From: SVFI01 sp045643145
GTDB taxonomy: Bacteria; Bacillota; Clostridia; Lachnospirales; Lachnospiraceae
Assembly (NCBI GenBank): GCA_045643145.1
Contig: JAZUKG010000203.1
Span: 11,292 to 75,291 of the forward strand
Direction of reading: 5' to 3'
Length of the DNA: 64,000 bases
Both the position numbers and the translations under genes were made by a program. The stretch's first letter is position 1, and each line of letters opens with the position of its first letter. The notes beneath the pieces are model-generated. The model searched no databases and had not been told where the DNA came from. It saw only the letters and a list, made by a program, of their open reading frames with translations. This document shows, piece by piece, positions 43,360 to 53,100 of this stretch.

Positions 43360-44274
43360 ATGAAACTCAAAAATGCATGTCAAATGGCATTAGCCGCTCT
43401 GGTATGGGGAATCGCCTTTGTAGCGCAAAGCTCGGCAAGTGATGTAGTCGGTCCCTTTACATTTGGAATGATTCGATGCATTCTGGGAGCTTTGGCGCTG
43501 ATGCCGCTCATTTATATAAAGAATAAAACGGACAAAACTGTACTGGACAGTCTGAAAAAAACAGAAAACCAAAAGCTTCCTATCGGACTCATTGGAGGTA
43601 TCGCCTGCGGACTTTTCTTATTTTTAGGAGCCAATCTGCAACAGTTCGGTATTGCCTATACTACCGTCGGTAAGTCAGGCTTTATCACTGCCTTATATAT
43701 CATTTTTGTACCGATTGCTTCGGCACTGTTTTTTCATAAAAGGATGTCTCTTCCGGTTGTCCTTAGTGCAGTCCTCGGACTATTGGGGTTATATCTTCTT
43801 TGTATAAAGGAAGGCTTTTCCATTGGTATCGGTGATTTACTGACTCTTTTTTGTGCCTTTGCCTTTACGGCTCATATTCTGGTGATTGATCACTACACCA
43901 CTCGGGTAGATGGTGTTCTCTTATCCTGTCTTCAGTTTTTGGTTATGGCGATGATTTGTATCCCGTTTTGTTTCCTTTTAGAACATCCTACCCTCTCTCA
44001 GATCTGGCAGGCAAAAATACCGATTTTATATTCCGGTGTGATTAGCTGCGGCGTAGGATATACCTTGCAAATCGTGGGACAGAAGGATATGAACCCGACC
44101 ATTTCCTCACTGATTTTAAGTTTAGAATCCGTTTTTAGCGCCCTGGCCGGTTGGATTATATTAAAGCAAAGCTTATCCGGCCGCGAGCTTTTAGGATGTC
44201 TGATTATGTTCAGCGCTATCGTACTGGCAAATACCGGAGATTACTTATCGCAGCTAATGAAAAATCGAAAATAG
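43360..44274 (+). CDS. EamA/DMT-superfamily transporter
   Basis: 304 residues with ten hydrophobic segments in two homologous halves, the standard EamA layout. The start of the first half (AALVWGIAFVAQSSASDVVGPFTFGMIRCILGALALMPL) and of the second half (DLLTLFCAFAFTAHILVIDHYT), and the end ISSLILSLESVFSALAGWIILKQSLSGRELLGCLIMFSAIVLAN, are family-typical. It exports or exchanges a small metabolite or amino acid at the cytoplasmic membrane; the substrate is unknown. GGAG precedes the ATG. The structured leader suggests metabolite-linked control and may offer the best clue to the substrate. Confidence 0.92.
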   Translation: MKLKNACQMALAALVWGIAFVAQSSASDVVGPFTFGMIRCILGALALMPLIYIKNKTDKTVLDSLKKTENQKLPIGLIGGIACGLFLFLGANLQQFGIAYTTVGKSGFITALYIIFVPIASALFFHKRMSLPVVLSAVLGLLGLYLLCIKEGFSIGIGDLLTLFCAFAFTAHILVIDHYTTRVDGVLLSCLQFLVMAMICIPFCFLLEHPTLSQIWQAKIPILYSGVISCGVGYTLQIVGQKDMNPTISSLILSLESVFSALAGWIILKQSLSGRELLGCLIMFSAIVLANTGDYLSQLMKNRK

Positions 44275-44292
44275 AACGCGATATATAATAAG

Positions 44293-44319
44293 AAAACAGG
44301 CTGAATAACAGCCTGTTTT
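44293..44319. terminator. Bidirectional terminator
   Basis: AAAACAGGCTG - AATAA - CAGCCTGTTTT between the convergent transporter and diguanylate cyclase genes; T-run on the plus side, and a shorter one on the minus side. Confidence 0.88.
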
Positions 44320-44330
44320 TATTTTCTATA

Positions 44331-45602
44331 TTAAACCACTTTATTTCGACCCGTTTCCTTGGCCGTATACAGATTCTCATCTGCGATTTTTACAATATCA
44401 TCATAAGATTTACCGCGAATGCTTCCGTTGACACCCACGGAAAGCGTGATATTGAAATGCTGATCATTGTAATTAAAATCATATGCTCTGATTTCATCCA
44501 GTATCTCATCAATAAATTCTCTGGCTACATCCTCCGGTCTGTCAAAGATCAGCAAAAATTCCTCTCCGCCCCATCTGGCAGCAATTCCGCAGTCTTTCAT
44601 GTGCTCTTTAAAAATATTAGCTACCGTAACCAAAACCAGGTCACCGCAGTCATGTCCGTATTTATCATTAATCTTTTTAAAGAAGTCGATATCGCCGAGT
44701 GCTACCGTAACAATATCTTCTTTGCTTCTTCTGCATCTTTCCATCTGCTTCATCAGATAATTGCTGCAGGCTCTACGATTGTAAAGACCTGTCAGAGGAT
44801 CTCTGACAATCATGTTTTCCAGTTCTTTTCCGACCTGCGCAGAATGTCTGCCGAGCTCACCGATTTCATCCTCTCGTTTGACAACCGCCGTTTCAATCTT
44901 GGCATCAAACTCACCGTTTGCGAGCTGACTCATATAGCTCATGACAGCTTTCAGGCTGTCTACCATACCTTTACTTAATACAAAACAGATAGAAATTACG
45001 ATAATCAATACAACCGCTGCTGCCAGCAGTGCCTTGACTATAATATTCATAAAAGTATCCTGAATCGCAGCATAGGTTTGTCCTGCAAAAGCCATTCCGA
45101 CAACAGAACCATCTGAATTTTTAATCGGCAGATAGTATGCAAAATATCTCGTGCCGTTAATCATCTGCTGCTTTGAAAAATAATCTTTTTCCTGCTCTAA
45201 CACCCAGTAAGCAGCCTGATCATCAATCTTGGTATTGATCAGTCTCTGGCCGTTTGCGTCCTGAATGGTAGTTGCCACGCGATCTTCTCCGTAAAAAAGA
45301 GAAAGCTCCATATGATAAGATTCCTTGAGCGCATCAATAATCTGATAATCTCCGGAGATCACCCTCTCTCCCTTGGTTACCACTCCGCCGTTTTCCTGAT
45401 AATCTCCCGGCGCAATCAAAGAGTAAGTATTATATAAAGAATGAGCTGCAACCGAGAGACTTTTTTGAATCTCTACGGTCATTCCGTTAATCATGGCACT
45501 GATAGATATGTATAATACCAAAACGCCCAGTACCAGTGACGGAATCAACGCACTTCTTAATAACATGCTGCGTATACTTCGTTTTTTTGCTTTTTCCTGC
45601 AT
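44331..45602 (-). CDS. Membrane diguanylate cyclase (Cache-GGDEF)
   Basis: 423 residues from the ATG at 45602, which has AAAGGA upstream. First membrane span about residues 17-40, then a single-Cache extracytoplasmic sensor (about 45-185; its end KSGxRYFAYYLPIKNSDGSVVGMAFAGQTYAAI pattern is characteristic), second span (AAAVVLIIVISICFVLSKG), a HAMP-like segment, and a GGDEF domain. The catalytic loop is GGEEF, and DPLTGLYNRRA is intact, so it should make cyclic di-GMP from GTP. The inhibitory RxxD site just before the loop is not present (HMKD instead). It would link an external small ligand to surface or motility behaviour. Single-gene unit. Confidence 0.93.
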   Translation of the reverse strand: MQEKAKKRSIRSMLLRSALIPSLVLGVLVLYISISAMINGMTVEIQKSLSVAAHSLYNTYSLIAPGDYQENGGVVTKGERVISGDYQIIDALKESYHMELSLFYGEDRVATTIQDANGQRLINTKIDDQAAYWVLEQEKDYFSKQQMINGTRYFAYYLPIKNSDGSVVGMAFAGQTYAAIQDTFMNIIVKALLAAAVVLIIVISICFVLSKGMVDSLKAVMSYMSQLANGEFDAKIETAVVKREDEIGELGRHSAQVGKELENMIVRDPLTGLYNRRACSNYLMKQMERCRRSKEDIVTVALGDIDFFKKINDKYGHDCGDLVLVTVANIFKEHMKDCGIAARWGGEEFLLIFDRPEDVAREFIDEILDEIRAYDFNYNDQHFNITLSVGVNGSIRGKSYDDIVKIADENLYTAKETGRNKVV

Positions 45603-45690
45603 ATTTTTATCCTTTAATTTTTTGCACAATCAATGATATGCTACGAATATACATTCCTTGAAAGAATCTATCCTATTCATAGTATCAATA

Positions 45691-45719
45691 TTGACATTTC
45701 ACCTTGTACTTCCTATAAT
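45691..45719 (+). promoter_or_regulatory. Promoter of the AEC transporter gene
   Basis: Perfect consensus: -35 TTGACA (45691-45696), 17-bp spacer, -10 TATAAT (45714-45719). CCTAGGT follows at once (45722-45728), a core also found in the GH3 promoter spacer. Confidence 0.85.
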
Positions 45720-45783
45720 TTCCTAGGTTACTTTTAGAATACCATATTTATGAAAATTTGTCTTAAATAAAGTGAGATTATCT

Positions 45784-46713
45784 ATGAATATTTCAATTAT
45801 TATTCAGCAGCTCATCATATTGTTTTGCATTATGCTGCTGGGATACATTTTATACAAAGTAAAAATCATGACCGACGAGTTTAACAAACAGCTTACCAAG
45901 CTTTTGTTAAATGTCACCACTCCGGCACTCGTACTCAATTCAGTCCTCGATGATCAGGCTACACTCCCTATGAAAACCTTTGTCACCACCTTTGTTGTGG
46001 CAACCCTGGTTTATCTTTTACTGCCTGTTCTTTCCAAAGGTGTGACCTTTTTATTGCGTGCTCCGAAATCACAGCGCGGAATTTATGACTTTGCCAGCAC
46101 CTACGGAAATGTCGGCTTTATGGGGTATCCCCTGATTGCTGCCATTTTAGGTCCAAACGGACTGTTGCTGACTGCAGTCTTTAATATATTATTCAATCTG
46201 TCGGTTTATTCCATTGGTGTCTTGGTTATCTCCAAAGGCACTGACAAAAAACAGGATATTTCGTTAAAAACATTTTTGTCACCCGGCATCCTGATGTCAG
46301 TCGTTTCTATTTTTGTTTATATTTTTCATATTCACCTGCCGCAGACTCTGTGCAGTGTGATCAGCAGCGTCGGTTCTGTTACCTCACCGCTTGCTATGCT
46401 GTTAATCGGTGCTACGCTTGCTTCCATGCCGGCACCGGAAATGCTAAATGAAAAAAGAACCTATGTATTCCTTCTCATCAGACAACTTTTGGTTCCGATG
46501 GCCCTATATCCGCTGCTGAAGCTTTGCATTCAGGATACGCTTTTATTAACCGTAACCTTTATCATGATCAGCATGCCGGTAGGAAATACTTCAGTTCTTT
46601 TTGCTACAAACTATGACCTGGATAAAGGTCTGGCTGCAAAATGTGTATTTATCACCACGTTATTTAGCGTGGTAACCATTCCGCTTTTATGCTTTTTATG
46701 CCTTGGAAATTGA
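45784..46713 (+). CDS. AEC-family (auxin efflux carrier-like) transporter
   Basis: 309 residues from the ATG at 45784; a GTG four codons earlier is possible. Ten hydrophobic segments in two inverted halves of five, each with a broken helix: TLLLNVTTPALVLNSV in the first half and FIMISMPVGNTSVLFATNYDLD in the second. YGNVGFMGYPLIAAILGPNG is the conserved family centre. It carries organic anions or similar metabolites; bacterial members move malate or malonate, but the substrate here is unknown. Its stop codon lies inside the 3' end of the convergent ABC-F gene (18-bp overlap). Confidence 0.92.
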   Translation: MNISIIIQQLIILFCIMLLGYILYKVKIMTDEFNKQLTKLLLNVTTPALVLNSVLDDQATLPMKTFVTTFVVATLVYLLLPVLSKGVTFLLRAPKSQRGIYDFASTYGNVGFMGYPLIAAILGPNGLLLTAVFNILFNLSVYSIGVLVISKGTDKKQDISLKTFLSPGILMSVVSIFVYIFHIHLPQTLCSVISSVGSVTSPLAMLLIGATLASMPAPEMLNEKRTYVFLLIRQLLVPMALYPLLKLCIQDTLLLTVTFIMISMPVGNTSVLFATNYDLDKGLAAKCVFITTLFSVVTIPLLCFLCLGN

Positions 46714-48594
46714 TTCCACGAGTTCTTCTAAAAATACCCAGCGCTCCATTTTGTCAGATAACTGCAAAGTGAGCGCTTCTTTTTTTTGCGTCAGCTCATT
46801 CAGCTTGACAAAATCTCTGGAAGCTTTGATAATTTCAGCTTCTGTCTGCTCAATCTCTTCTTCCAGCCTCGCGATATCCTCTTCAATCGTATCGTATTCT
46901 TTTTGTTCCTTAAAAGTCAGCTTTCGTGCATGACTTGGCTTTCTTTGTTCACTGCTTTCGGATTCTTGGGCATTCGTACTGGAAATGTCACTATTGTTAC
47001 CCTTTGCTGACCCGCCGGATGCATCACCGAAAGACTCTCCCATATCCATATATCGCTTGGTCTGATAGTCCGTAAATCCGCCTTCATACTGCGCGATATA
47101 TCCGCCTTCTTCAAAAGCAAATATGCGATGGATGCAGCGGTCCAAAAAGTATCTGTCATGGCTGACCGCAATCACAATACCGTCAAACTGATCCAGATAT
47201 GCCTCCAAAATAGTCAGGGTATCAATATCCAAATCATTGGTCGGTTCATCCAGTATCAATACATTCGGAGATTCCATCAGGATACGAAGAAGCTGGAGTC
47301 TGCGTTTTTGTCCTCCGGATAACTTACCGATCAGACTATACTGCTGCTCACTGTCAAACAGAAAGCGTTCGCACATTTTAGAGGCTGACATCTTTCCGTC
47401 TACCGTATCCACAAATTCTGCTGTCTGCTTGATAAAATCAATCACTCTCAAATCCGGATCCATATAGGAAAGACCGGTCTGCTTCATAGTACCGATTTCC
47501 TGAGAATAATATCCCACCTTGATGGTCTGTCCGATGACGATAGTTCCGCTGTCAGGATAAACCAGCGCCTCTTCACAAAGGAGTGTATCCTTGCTCGCAG
47601 CGGTTGCTATCATTTTCATAAGCGTAGTTTTTCCGCAGCCGTTTCTTCCTACAAAGCCGACTCTGTCATGCTTTAAAAAGGTATATGTAAAATCTTTTAG
47701 TAAAACCTTGTCCCCATACGCTTTGCAAATTCCTTCGAGCTCAACGGTGGTCTTACCCATACGGCTGGACAGACTGGAGAGCATGAGCTGTTCTTCCAAA
47801 GCCATTGGCTTAATATCCTTTAGCTGTTCAAATCTCTGAAGTCTGGCCTTTTGCTTGGTGGTTCTGGCTCTGGCGCCTCTTTGTACCCACTTTAGCTCAT
47901 TACGCAAAAGCGACTTTCTCTTTCTGTCGGCTGCTGCCATACTTTCCAGTCTTTCTGCTTTTCTTTCCAAAAAGCCGGAATAGTTTTCCTGATAAGAATA
48001 GGTATTGCCGTGATCAATTTCTACAATACGATTCACGACACTGTCCAAAAAATATCTGTCATGTGTGATTAGTACCAGAGTCTTCTTGAAAGAAACCAGG
48101 TATTCCTCGAGCCATTCTGACATCTCTCCGTCCAAATGGTTGGTCGGTTCGTCAAGGAGCAAAATATCACTCTCCAAAAGCAGTGCTGCTACGAGCGCAA
48201 CCTTCTTTTTTTGTCCGCCGGAAAGATTTTCTACCGGCATATCAAAGTCAAAGATTCCGAGCTTTGTCAGCATGGATTTTGCCTGTGCCTGTATTTTGGC
48301 ATCTGCCTCTTTTTGCTTTTGCACCAAAGAGTAAGCCGCCTCTAACACAGTTTGGTTTTCTTCAAACTCAGGATGCTGTGTCAGCATGGCAACAGTTTTG
48401 TTGGCTGCCATAATCACCTGTCCGTCATCCGGCTCTTCCACTCTGGCCAGGATACGAAGCAGCGTTGATTTCCCGCAGCCGTTCTGACCGATAATGCCGA
48501 CCTTTTCTCCCTCTTCCAAATAAAAGGAAGCATCCGCTAACACTTTTTTACCTGTATAATTTTTTGTAATATGATCTAAAGTTACTATATTCAT
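46696..48594 (-). CDS. ABC-F family ATPase (Uup-like)
   Basis: 632 residues with two ABC domains and no membrane span. Domain 1: Walker A GQNGCGKST, signature LSGGQKKKVALVAAL, Walker B LLLDEPTNHLD. The arm linker is PtIM-like (NELKWVQRGARARTTKQKARLQRFEQLK). Domain 2: GRNGCGKTTL, LSGGQKRRLQLLRIL, LILDEPTNDLD. The C-terminus is a charged coiled coil (EQKEYDTIEEDIARLEEEIEQTEAEI) like the DNA-binding tail of Uup, set off by a Ser/Asn-rich linker. ABC-F proteins act on the ribosome exit region; Uup relatives influence translation and transposon excision. It starts 2 bp after ylmH ends, so both are co-transcribed, which fits a ribosome-related job. Confidence 0.93.
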   Translation of the reverse strand: MNIVTLDHITKNYTGKKVLADASFYLEEGEKVGIIGQNGCGKSTLLRILARVEEPDDGQVIMAANKTVAMLTQHPEFEENQTVLEAAYSLVQKQKEADAKIQAQAKSMLTKLGIFDFDMPVENLSGGQKKKVALVAALLLESDILLLDEPTNHLDGEMSEWLEEYLVSFKKTLVLITHDRYFLDSVVNRIVEIDHGNTYSYQENYSGFLERKAERLESMAAADRKRKSLLRNELKWVQRGARARTTKQKARLQRFEQLKDIKPMALEEQLMLSSLSSRMGKTTVELEGICKAYGDKVLLKDFTYTFLKHDRVGFVGRNGCGKTTLMKMIATAASKDTLLCEEALVYPDSGTIVIGQTIKVGYYSQEIGTMKQTGLSYMDPDLRVIDFIKQTAEFVDTVDGKMSASKMCERFLFDSEQQYSLIGKLSGGQKRRLQLLRILMESPNVLILDEPTNDLDIDTLTILEAYLDQFDGIVIAVSHDRYFLDRCIHRIFAFEEGGYIAQYEGGFTDYQTKRYMDMGESFGDASGGSAKGNNSDISSTNAQESESSEQRKPSHARKLTFKEQKEYDTIEEDIARLEEEIEQTEAEIIKASRDFVKLNELTQKKEALTLQLSDKMERWVFLEELVESISKA

Positions 48595-48596
48595 GA

Positions 48597-49355
48597 TTAA
48601 ACATACCTGCTGATATTGATATTTAAATTACCCTTTTTCGTTTCCTGAGAAACGCCGTCAAATATAAACTTTCCATATCCTCTGACGGAAATGACATCCC
48701 CCTGCTTTAAGACAGCACTGTTATTTTCCATCAGTCTGCCGTTTGCAAAAATCTTTTTTTGCCTAAATAAAAGGATGCTGTCGTTTCTGGACAAATGATA
48801 TATTTTTGCAATTACGAGATCCATTCGAACAGAAGATACGATAAGACGCTCCGAAGCCAGAGTCGGAAGTACCGCCTGCGGAAACGTATCCAAAATATCG
48901 CATTTTACATTTGTGTGTCTTACCTTGTCTAAATGCTCGGTGATATACTCTGCTACCTTTTCGTGACAAAACAAATAGGCCGTTTTTTCTTTGATCTGAA
49001 TATCACCCATGGTATCTCTTTCAATTCCGAGATTCATCAAAGACCCCAGATAATCTCTGTGCGACAGATTCTCTGCGTATTTTAATAGTCTGGGACTAAT
49101 CTGTATACAGACGATCGGGAATGGTTCTTCGTACCCTAAATCGTCGCTGTTTCCAAAGCGTACCATCTGTCTGTCACAGCCCTCCACGCCTCCGCTCATC
49201 TCATAGGATATCCCGGATAGAGAGGAAAGGGATTTATAAAAAACATCCTGATCTGCCTGCGATAAAAAAGGGGTAAAAGTGAATTGATTATTTCGATAAG
49301 ACTGATTTGCTAAATCTATGATTCTTTTTTGTAAAAATACTTCTTCCTGATTCAT
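48597..49355 (-). CDS. YlmH-type S4-domain RNA-binding protein
   Basis: 252 residues. The N-terminal region (EVFLQKRIIDLANQSYRNNQFTFTPFLSQADQDVF) and middle domain (REDTMGDI-like GIERDTMGDIQI; SSVRMDLVIAKIYHLSR) are typical of YlmH, and the S4 domain follows at about 182-245 (LVIAKIYHLSRNDSILLFRQKKIFANGRLMENNSAVLKQGDVISVRGYGKFIF). YlmH of Bacillus has been linked to ribosome quality control and to cell division clusters. Here it is not next to ylmG or divIVA but is followed at 2 bp by an ABC-F gene. GAGAATTAC precedes the ATG. A cytoplasmic protein. Confidence 0.93.
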   Translation of the reverse strand: MNQEEVFLQKRIIDLANQSYRNNQFTFTPFLSQADQDVFYKSLSSLSGISYEMSGGVEGCDRQMVRFGNSDDLGYEEPFPIVCIQISPRLLKYAENLSHRDYLGSLMNLGIERDTMGDIQIKEKTAYLFCHEKVAEYITEHLDKVRHTNVKCDILDTFPQAVLPTLASERLIVSSVRMDLVIAKIYHLSRNDSILLFRQKKIFANGRLMENNSAVLKQGDVISVRGYGKFIFDGVSQETKKGNLNINISRYV

Positions 49356-49402
49356 GTAATTCTCGTTTCATACATCAAAAAAATCTGTTTTTTGTTTCTC
49401 TA

Positions 49403-49430
49403 TTGACAATTACAAATTATACAATATAAT
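49403..49430 (+). promoter_or_regulatory. Promoter of queT
   Basis: -35 TTGACA (49403-49408), 16-bp spacer, -10 TATAAT (49425-49430). The start site near 49437 lies just before the preQ1 aptamer. Confidence 0.85.
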
Positions 49431-49451
49431 TATCCCTTGGAAAAGTACCAA

Positions 49452-49497
49452 ATAGTCAGTTCGAGACCTTCCTGACTTAAAACAAAACTAAAGGAGA
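49452..49497 (+). promoter_or_regulatory. Class I preQ1 riboswitch of queT
   Basis: Stem AGTCAG / CTGACT (49454-49459 / 49472-49477), loop TTCGAGACCTTC, then the A-rich tail TTAAAACAAAACT that ends in AAGGAG (49491-49496). Loop CCTT can pair with the AAGG of the ribosome site, forming the H-type pseudoknot of the class. This is the translational type: preQ1 binding hides the ribosome site. The layout closely follows the Bacillus and Thermoanaerobacter examples, and the gene is a queuosine-precursor transporter. Confidence 0.9.
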
Positions 49498-49504
49498 CAA
49501 TATC

Positions 49505-50002
49505 ATGAAAAAAAGAAATATTCTATTTCTCACCCAGGCTGCGATGATCGCGGCTATCTATGTCGTTTTGACCCTGTTTATTCAGGCGTTCGGTTTGGCA
49601 AACGGTGCCATTCAAATCCGTGTTTCAGAAGCATTAACCATATTACCGTTTTTTACTCCTGCAGCGATTCCGGGATTATTTATCGGCTGCTTACTCAGCA
49701 ATATTTTAACAGGCTGTGCTATCTGGGATATCATTTTCGGTAGTCTGGCTACCTTGATCGGAGCCGTAGGAACCTATTATTTAAGAAAGCAGAAATGGTT
49801 CGCACCGCTTCCTCCAATCGTAGCAAACACCTTGATCATTCCATTCGTTTTAAAATATGCATACGGCTTTTCGGGAGGTATCCCATTTTTCATGCTTACC
49901 ATCGGAATCGGAGAAATCCTTTCCTGCGGTGTACTCGGTATGCTTTTATTATTTGCCCTCAGTAAATACCGTCATGTGATTTTTGCCGAAGACGCAAATT
50001 AA
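49505..50002 (+). CDS. queT: QueT-type queuosine precursor transporter (ECF S component)
   Basis: 165 residues with five to six hydrophobic segments. The N-terminus MKKRNILFLTQAAMIAAIYVVLTLFIQAFGLANGAIQIRVSEALTILPFF, the LFIGCLLSNILTGCAIWDIIFGSLATLIGA segment and AN-LIIP are typical of QueT. It is the substrate-binding S component that teams with a shared ECF energising module (encoded elsewhere) to import preQ1 or a related queuosine precursor. AAGGAG precedes the ATG and is part of the preQ1 riboswitch. Single gene with its own terminator. Confidence 0.95.
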   Translation: MKKRNILFLTQAAMIAAIYVVLTLFIQAFGLANGAIQIRVSEALTILPFFTPAAIPGLFIGCLLSNILTGCAIWDIIFGSLATLIGAVGTYYLRKQKWFAPLPPIVANTLIIPFVLKYAYGFSGGIPFFMLTIGIGEILSCGVLGMLLLFALSKYRHVIFAEDAN

Positions 50003-50084
50003 TTTTTACCAAAACAGTAACTCAAACATAGTCGTACTTTTCTTTTAGAATCGATTCATTCGATATAATAAGGTTTTATAACAT

Positions 50085-50126
50085 AAAAGCCGAGCTGTTT
50101 TCTTTCAAAACAGTCCGGCTTTTTCT
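50085..50126 (+). terminator. Terminator of queT, possibly bidirectional
   Basis: AAAAGCCGaGCTGTTTT - CTTTC - AAAACAGtCCGGCTTTTT; long stem with small internal mismatches and a T-run. The convergent LRR gene ends at 50140. Confidence 0.88.
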
Positions 50127-50139
50127 TTACTCTTATCTT

Positions 50140-53100
50140 TTATTTTATTTTGAAAACCGGTTTTACAGTTTTATTCTTTAAAAGCTTTTGATAGGCTTTT
50201 GCCTTTGCTTTTGGGAGCGTAAAGGTAATGGACCTGGTGTTTCCAAAGGCTTTGCTTCCTATCTTTTTTACACTTTTAGCCTTTTTCATATTCACCTTGC
50301 CAAGTTTTCTACATCCGTAAAAGGCCTTTGAACCAATGACCTTTATATTTTTATTCAGTGTTACACTCTTTACCCCGCTGTTTCGAAAGGCTCCCTTTGC
50401 GATGGAGGTTACCTTAAACTTTCTGCCTGCTACCGTAATCTCGGCAGGGATACTGACAGAGGATTTACTTTTCGAAAGTCCCATACACTGTGCCTCATCC
50501 TTTGAAACGATCTGATATAAAAGGCTTGAGATCACCACCTGCGTATGCAGAAGCATATCCTCTTTTTCTTCTTCTGTTAGTCCCGGCTTATTACCCGGAG
50601 TGGTCGAAGTACTATCTGATGGTATAACTGCAGGTGCTTTGCTCGGAACCGTAGAAGGCATACCTGCCTGCGAAGCATTTCCCGAATTGATATCGCCAGA
50701 GGGCTCAACAGAAGGCTGCTGATCCGGTTGTTTGGACGGCTCTGCCAGAGGCAAAGCAACTACCTCGATTTGACCGCAGCCCTGACAATAGACTGCTTTT
50801 TGTCCTTCCTGCGTAGAGGTTGACTGGCTGATTACACGCAAATCTTTCCATTCATGAAGCTGCTCATTTGCAGGTATCACCAGTCCTTCTGACAAAAGCT
50901 CATGACATACCATACAGTACACATCTCCGGTATAGCCCGGCGCAGCGCAGCTCTCACTGGCAGCTCCGATGATCTGTATGTTCGCATGCTCCGAAAGTCT
51001 CGCTAATACCTCTCCCAGCTCTAACAGCTGACCGCAGTCCAGACAGAAAATATCTCCGGAATATCCCTCTCCGTCTTTCTGACAGCTAGCACTTCTGGCA
51101 TTTCTTCTCTCGGCATTTTTATGGGTGCAATCTTCCTTTACAACAGGTATGACTTCTGTATACTGATCCATACATTTTTCGCAGGTATATGTAATTTCTC
51201 CCTCTTCCAGGGTAGATGCCTGCTTTGTTATTTCGGATACATATCGATGACCGCCTGCCGGTATTTCCTGTCCCGGTTCTATCAGGGTATCACATACGCT
51301 GCAATAACGGTCTCCGGTATAGCCCGGTATCAGGCAGGAATTTTGTGAAACAACATCTCTTAGTAAAAGATCTGCATGTGTATTAAGCTTTGGTATGCGC
51401 TCTCCTGTCTGTATTTGTTTTAAGCAAAGCTCGCAGAAAACATCTCCGGAAAATCCTTCTTCCAGACAGCTTGATGGTTTCTCATTTACATATCTGACTT
51501 TTTCATGATTACATTCTTTTACTTCTATGATTTCATCATAGGTATAATCACATCCCTTTGTCAGACAAGCATATCGCATAAGTCCTGTTTCCAATACCGT
51601 TGCTTCCCGGATGATTTCCATGGTGAATTTAGGATGCTGGCAAATCAGTTTTGGAATCACCTCTCCCTTGACCAGTACCTCATCACAGAGCAAACAATAT
51701 TCATCTCCTGTATATCCATCCTCCTTGTAATCCGGTTCCTTCACTCCTCTTTTCTGCTGAGACTTTTTATGTGCATTTGCATCTATCGGTAAACTGTTTC
51801 CGGATACCTGTCTGTCACAGACATTACATACGGTAGTTCCTGAATATCCTTCTGTCGTGCAGGTAGCAGCTCTTTCATCCTTGATATAACAGTCCTTGTG
51901 ATTATCTCTCCACGAAGCATATAAAAAAGCATCACCCTTTGTAAGCAGATGAAGTATTTCTCCGCTAAAGTCTTCCTCGGCAAACCACCCCATAAAATCA
52001 TAACCAAACCTGGTGGGATTAGCCAGTGCTAACGGATGATCATAATCATATGTATCCGAATTTTCATCATTTTGCTCTCCGCCATTTAGCTCATATTCCA
52101 CCTGATAGACCAGCGGCTTTTTCTCGGCATACAGAGTTACCTCGCTTCCAGGGTAACAGCCTTCACGGTAATGATAAGGTTTCGTTAAATTCTCATCTGT
52201 ATACCATACAATCTCCTCATATCCGCTGTAGCTTTTTTGAATCATCAAATCAGTAGTCGGCAGGTAGGAAAGAGGACCCATCTGCTTTTTGTATTCATAC
52301 CCTGTGTCGATTCCCTTTATTTTATATTCTGCCTGAATATAGGTCGCAGGCTTTAAATACAGCACCTTTTGGGCCACCTGCATTTCACCCGAAACCAAAG
52401 CCTCTGACTGCGTATCATAATACTTCACAGAATAACTGCTAAGTATCTGCTCATTGTTTTTGTTATATACTTTTTGTTTCTCATCATTTTGATACAAAAA
52501 TCGAATACCTTTTCCCAGTATCATCTCGCTCTCAGCAGACAATGCCCCCGGGTGGACTAAATTCAAATATGTCGTATTGGTTGACATCTGCGTTTTTTCT
52601 GCCAGAGAACCGATATCCCAGTTTAGAGTCGTTTTATTTCGGTTCGGACTATCCTGATAAATAGGGACTGCTTCTGTTTCGTTTATTTCAATCTGAGAAA
52701 AAACATTTCTTCCGATCAAAGTTGCCTGTGGCAGATAAACATGATTCATACCCGGACAATGAAAAAAAGCACCATCGCCGATTTCCATTGCATTTTCAAA
52801 ACTGATTTCCAAAAGTCCTGAATCAAAAAAAGCATTATCCTTTATATATTTCACATTTGGAAGACTGATTGTCTGAAGTTTTTCTGTATTTTGAAATGCA
52901 TACATTCCGACTGTCACGACAGAGCTTAGGTCTCCCTGTACCGATTCCAGTTCCCGGCAGCCGCCAAACGTATAGTATGGTATTTCCCGGGTTCCTTTAG
53001 GAAGTGTAATGGTTTTTAATTTTTCATCTGCTGCAAACAGGGAAGTACATTTTTCAAAATTACTGCAGTATTCAAAGTTATTCACAGATACCAGGCTGGG

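Noticed and set aside
46696..46713. Frameshift or annotation error at the AEC / ABC-F ends
   Set aside because: The 18-bp overlap is between convergent 3' ends; both proteins end normally for their families.
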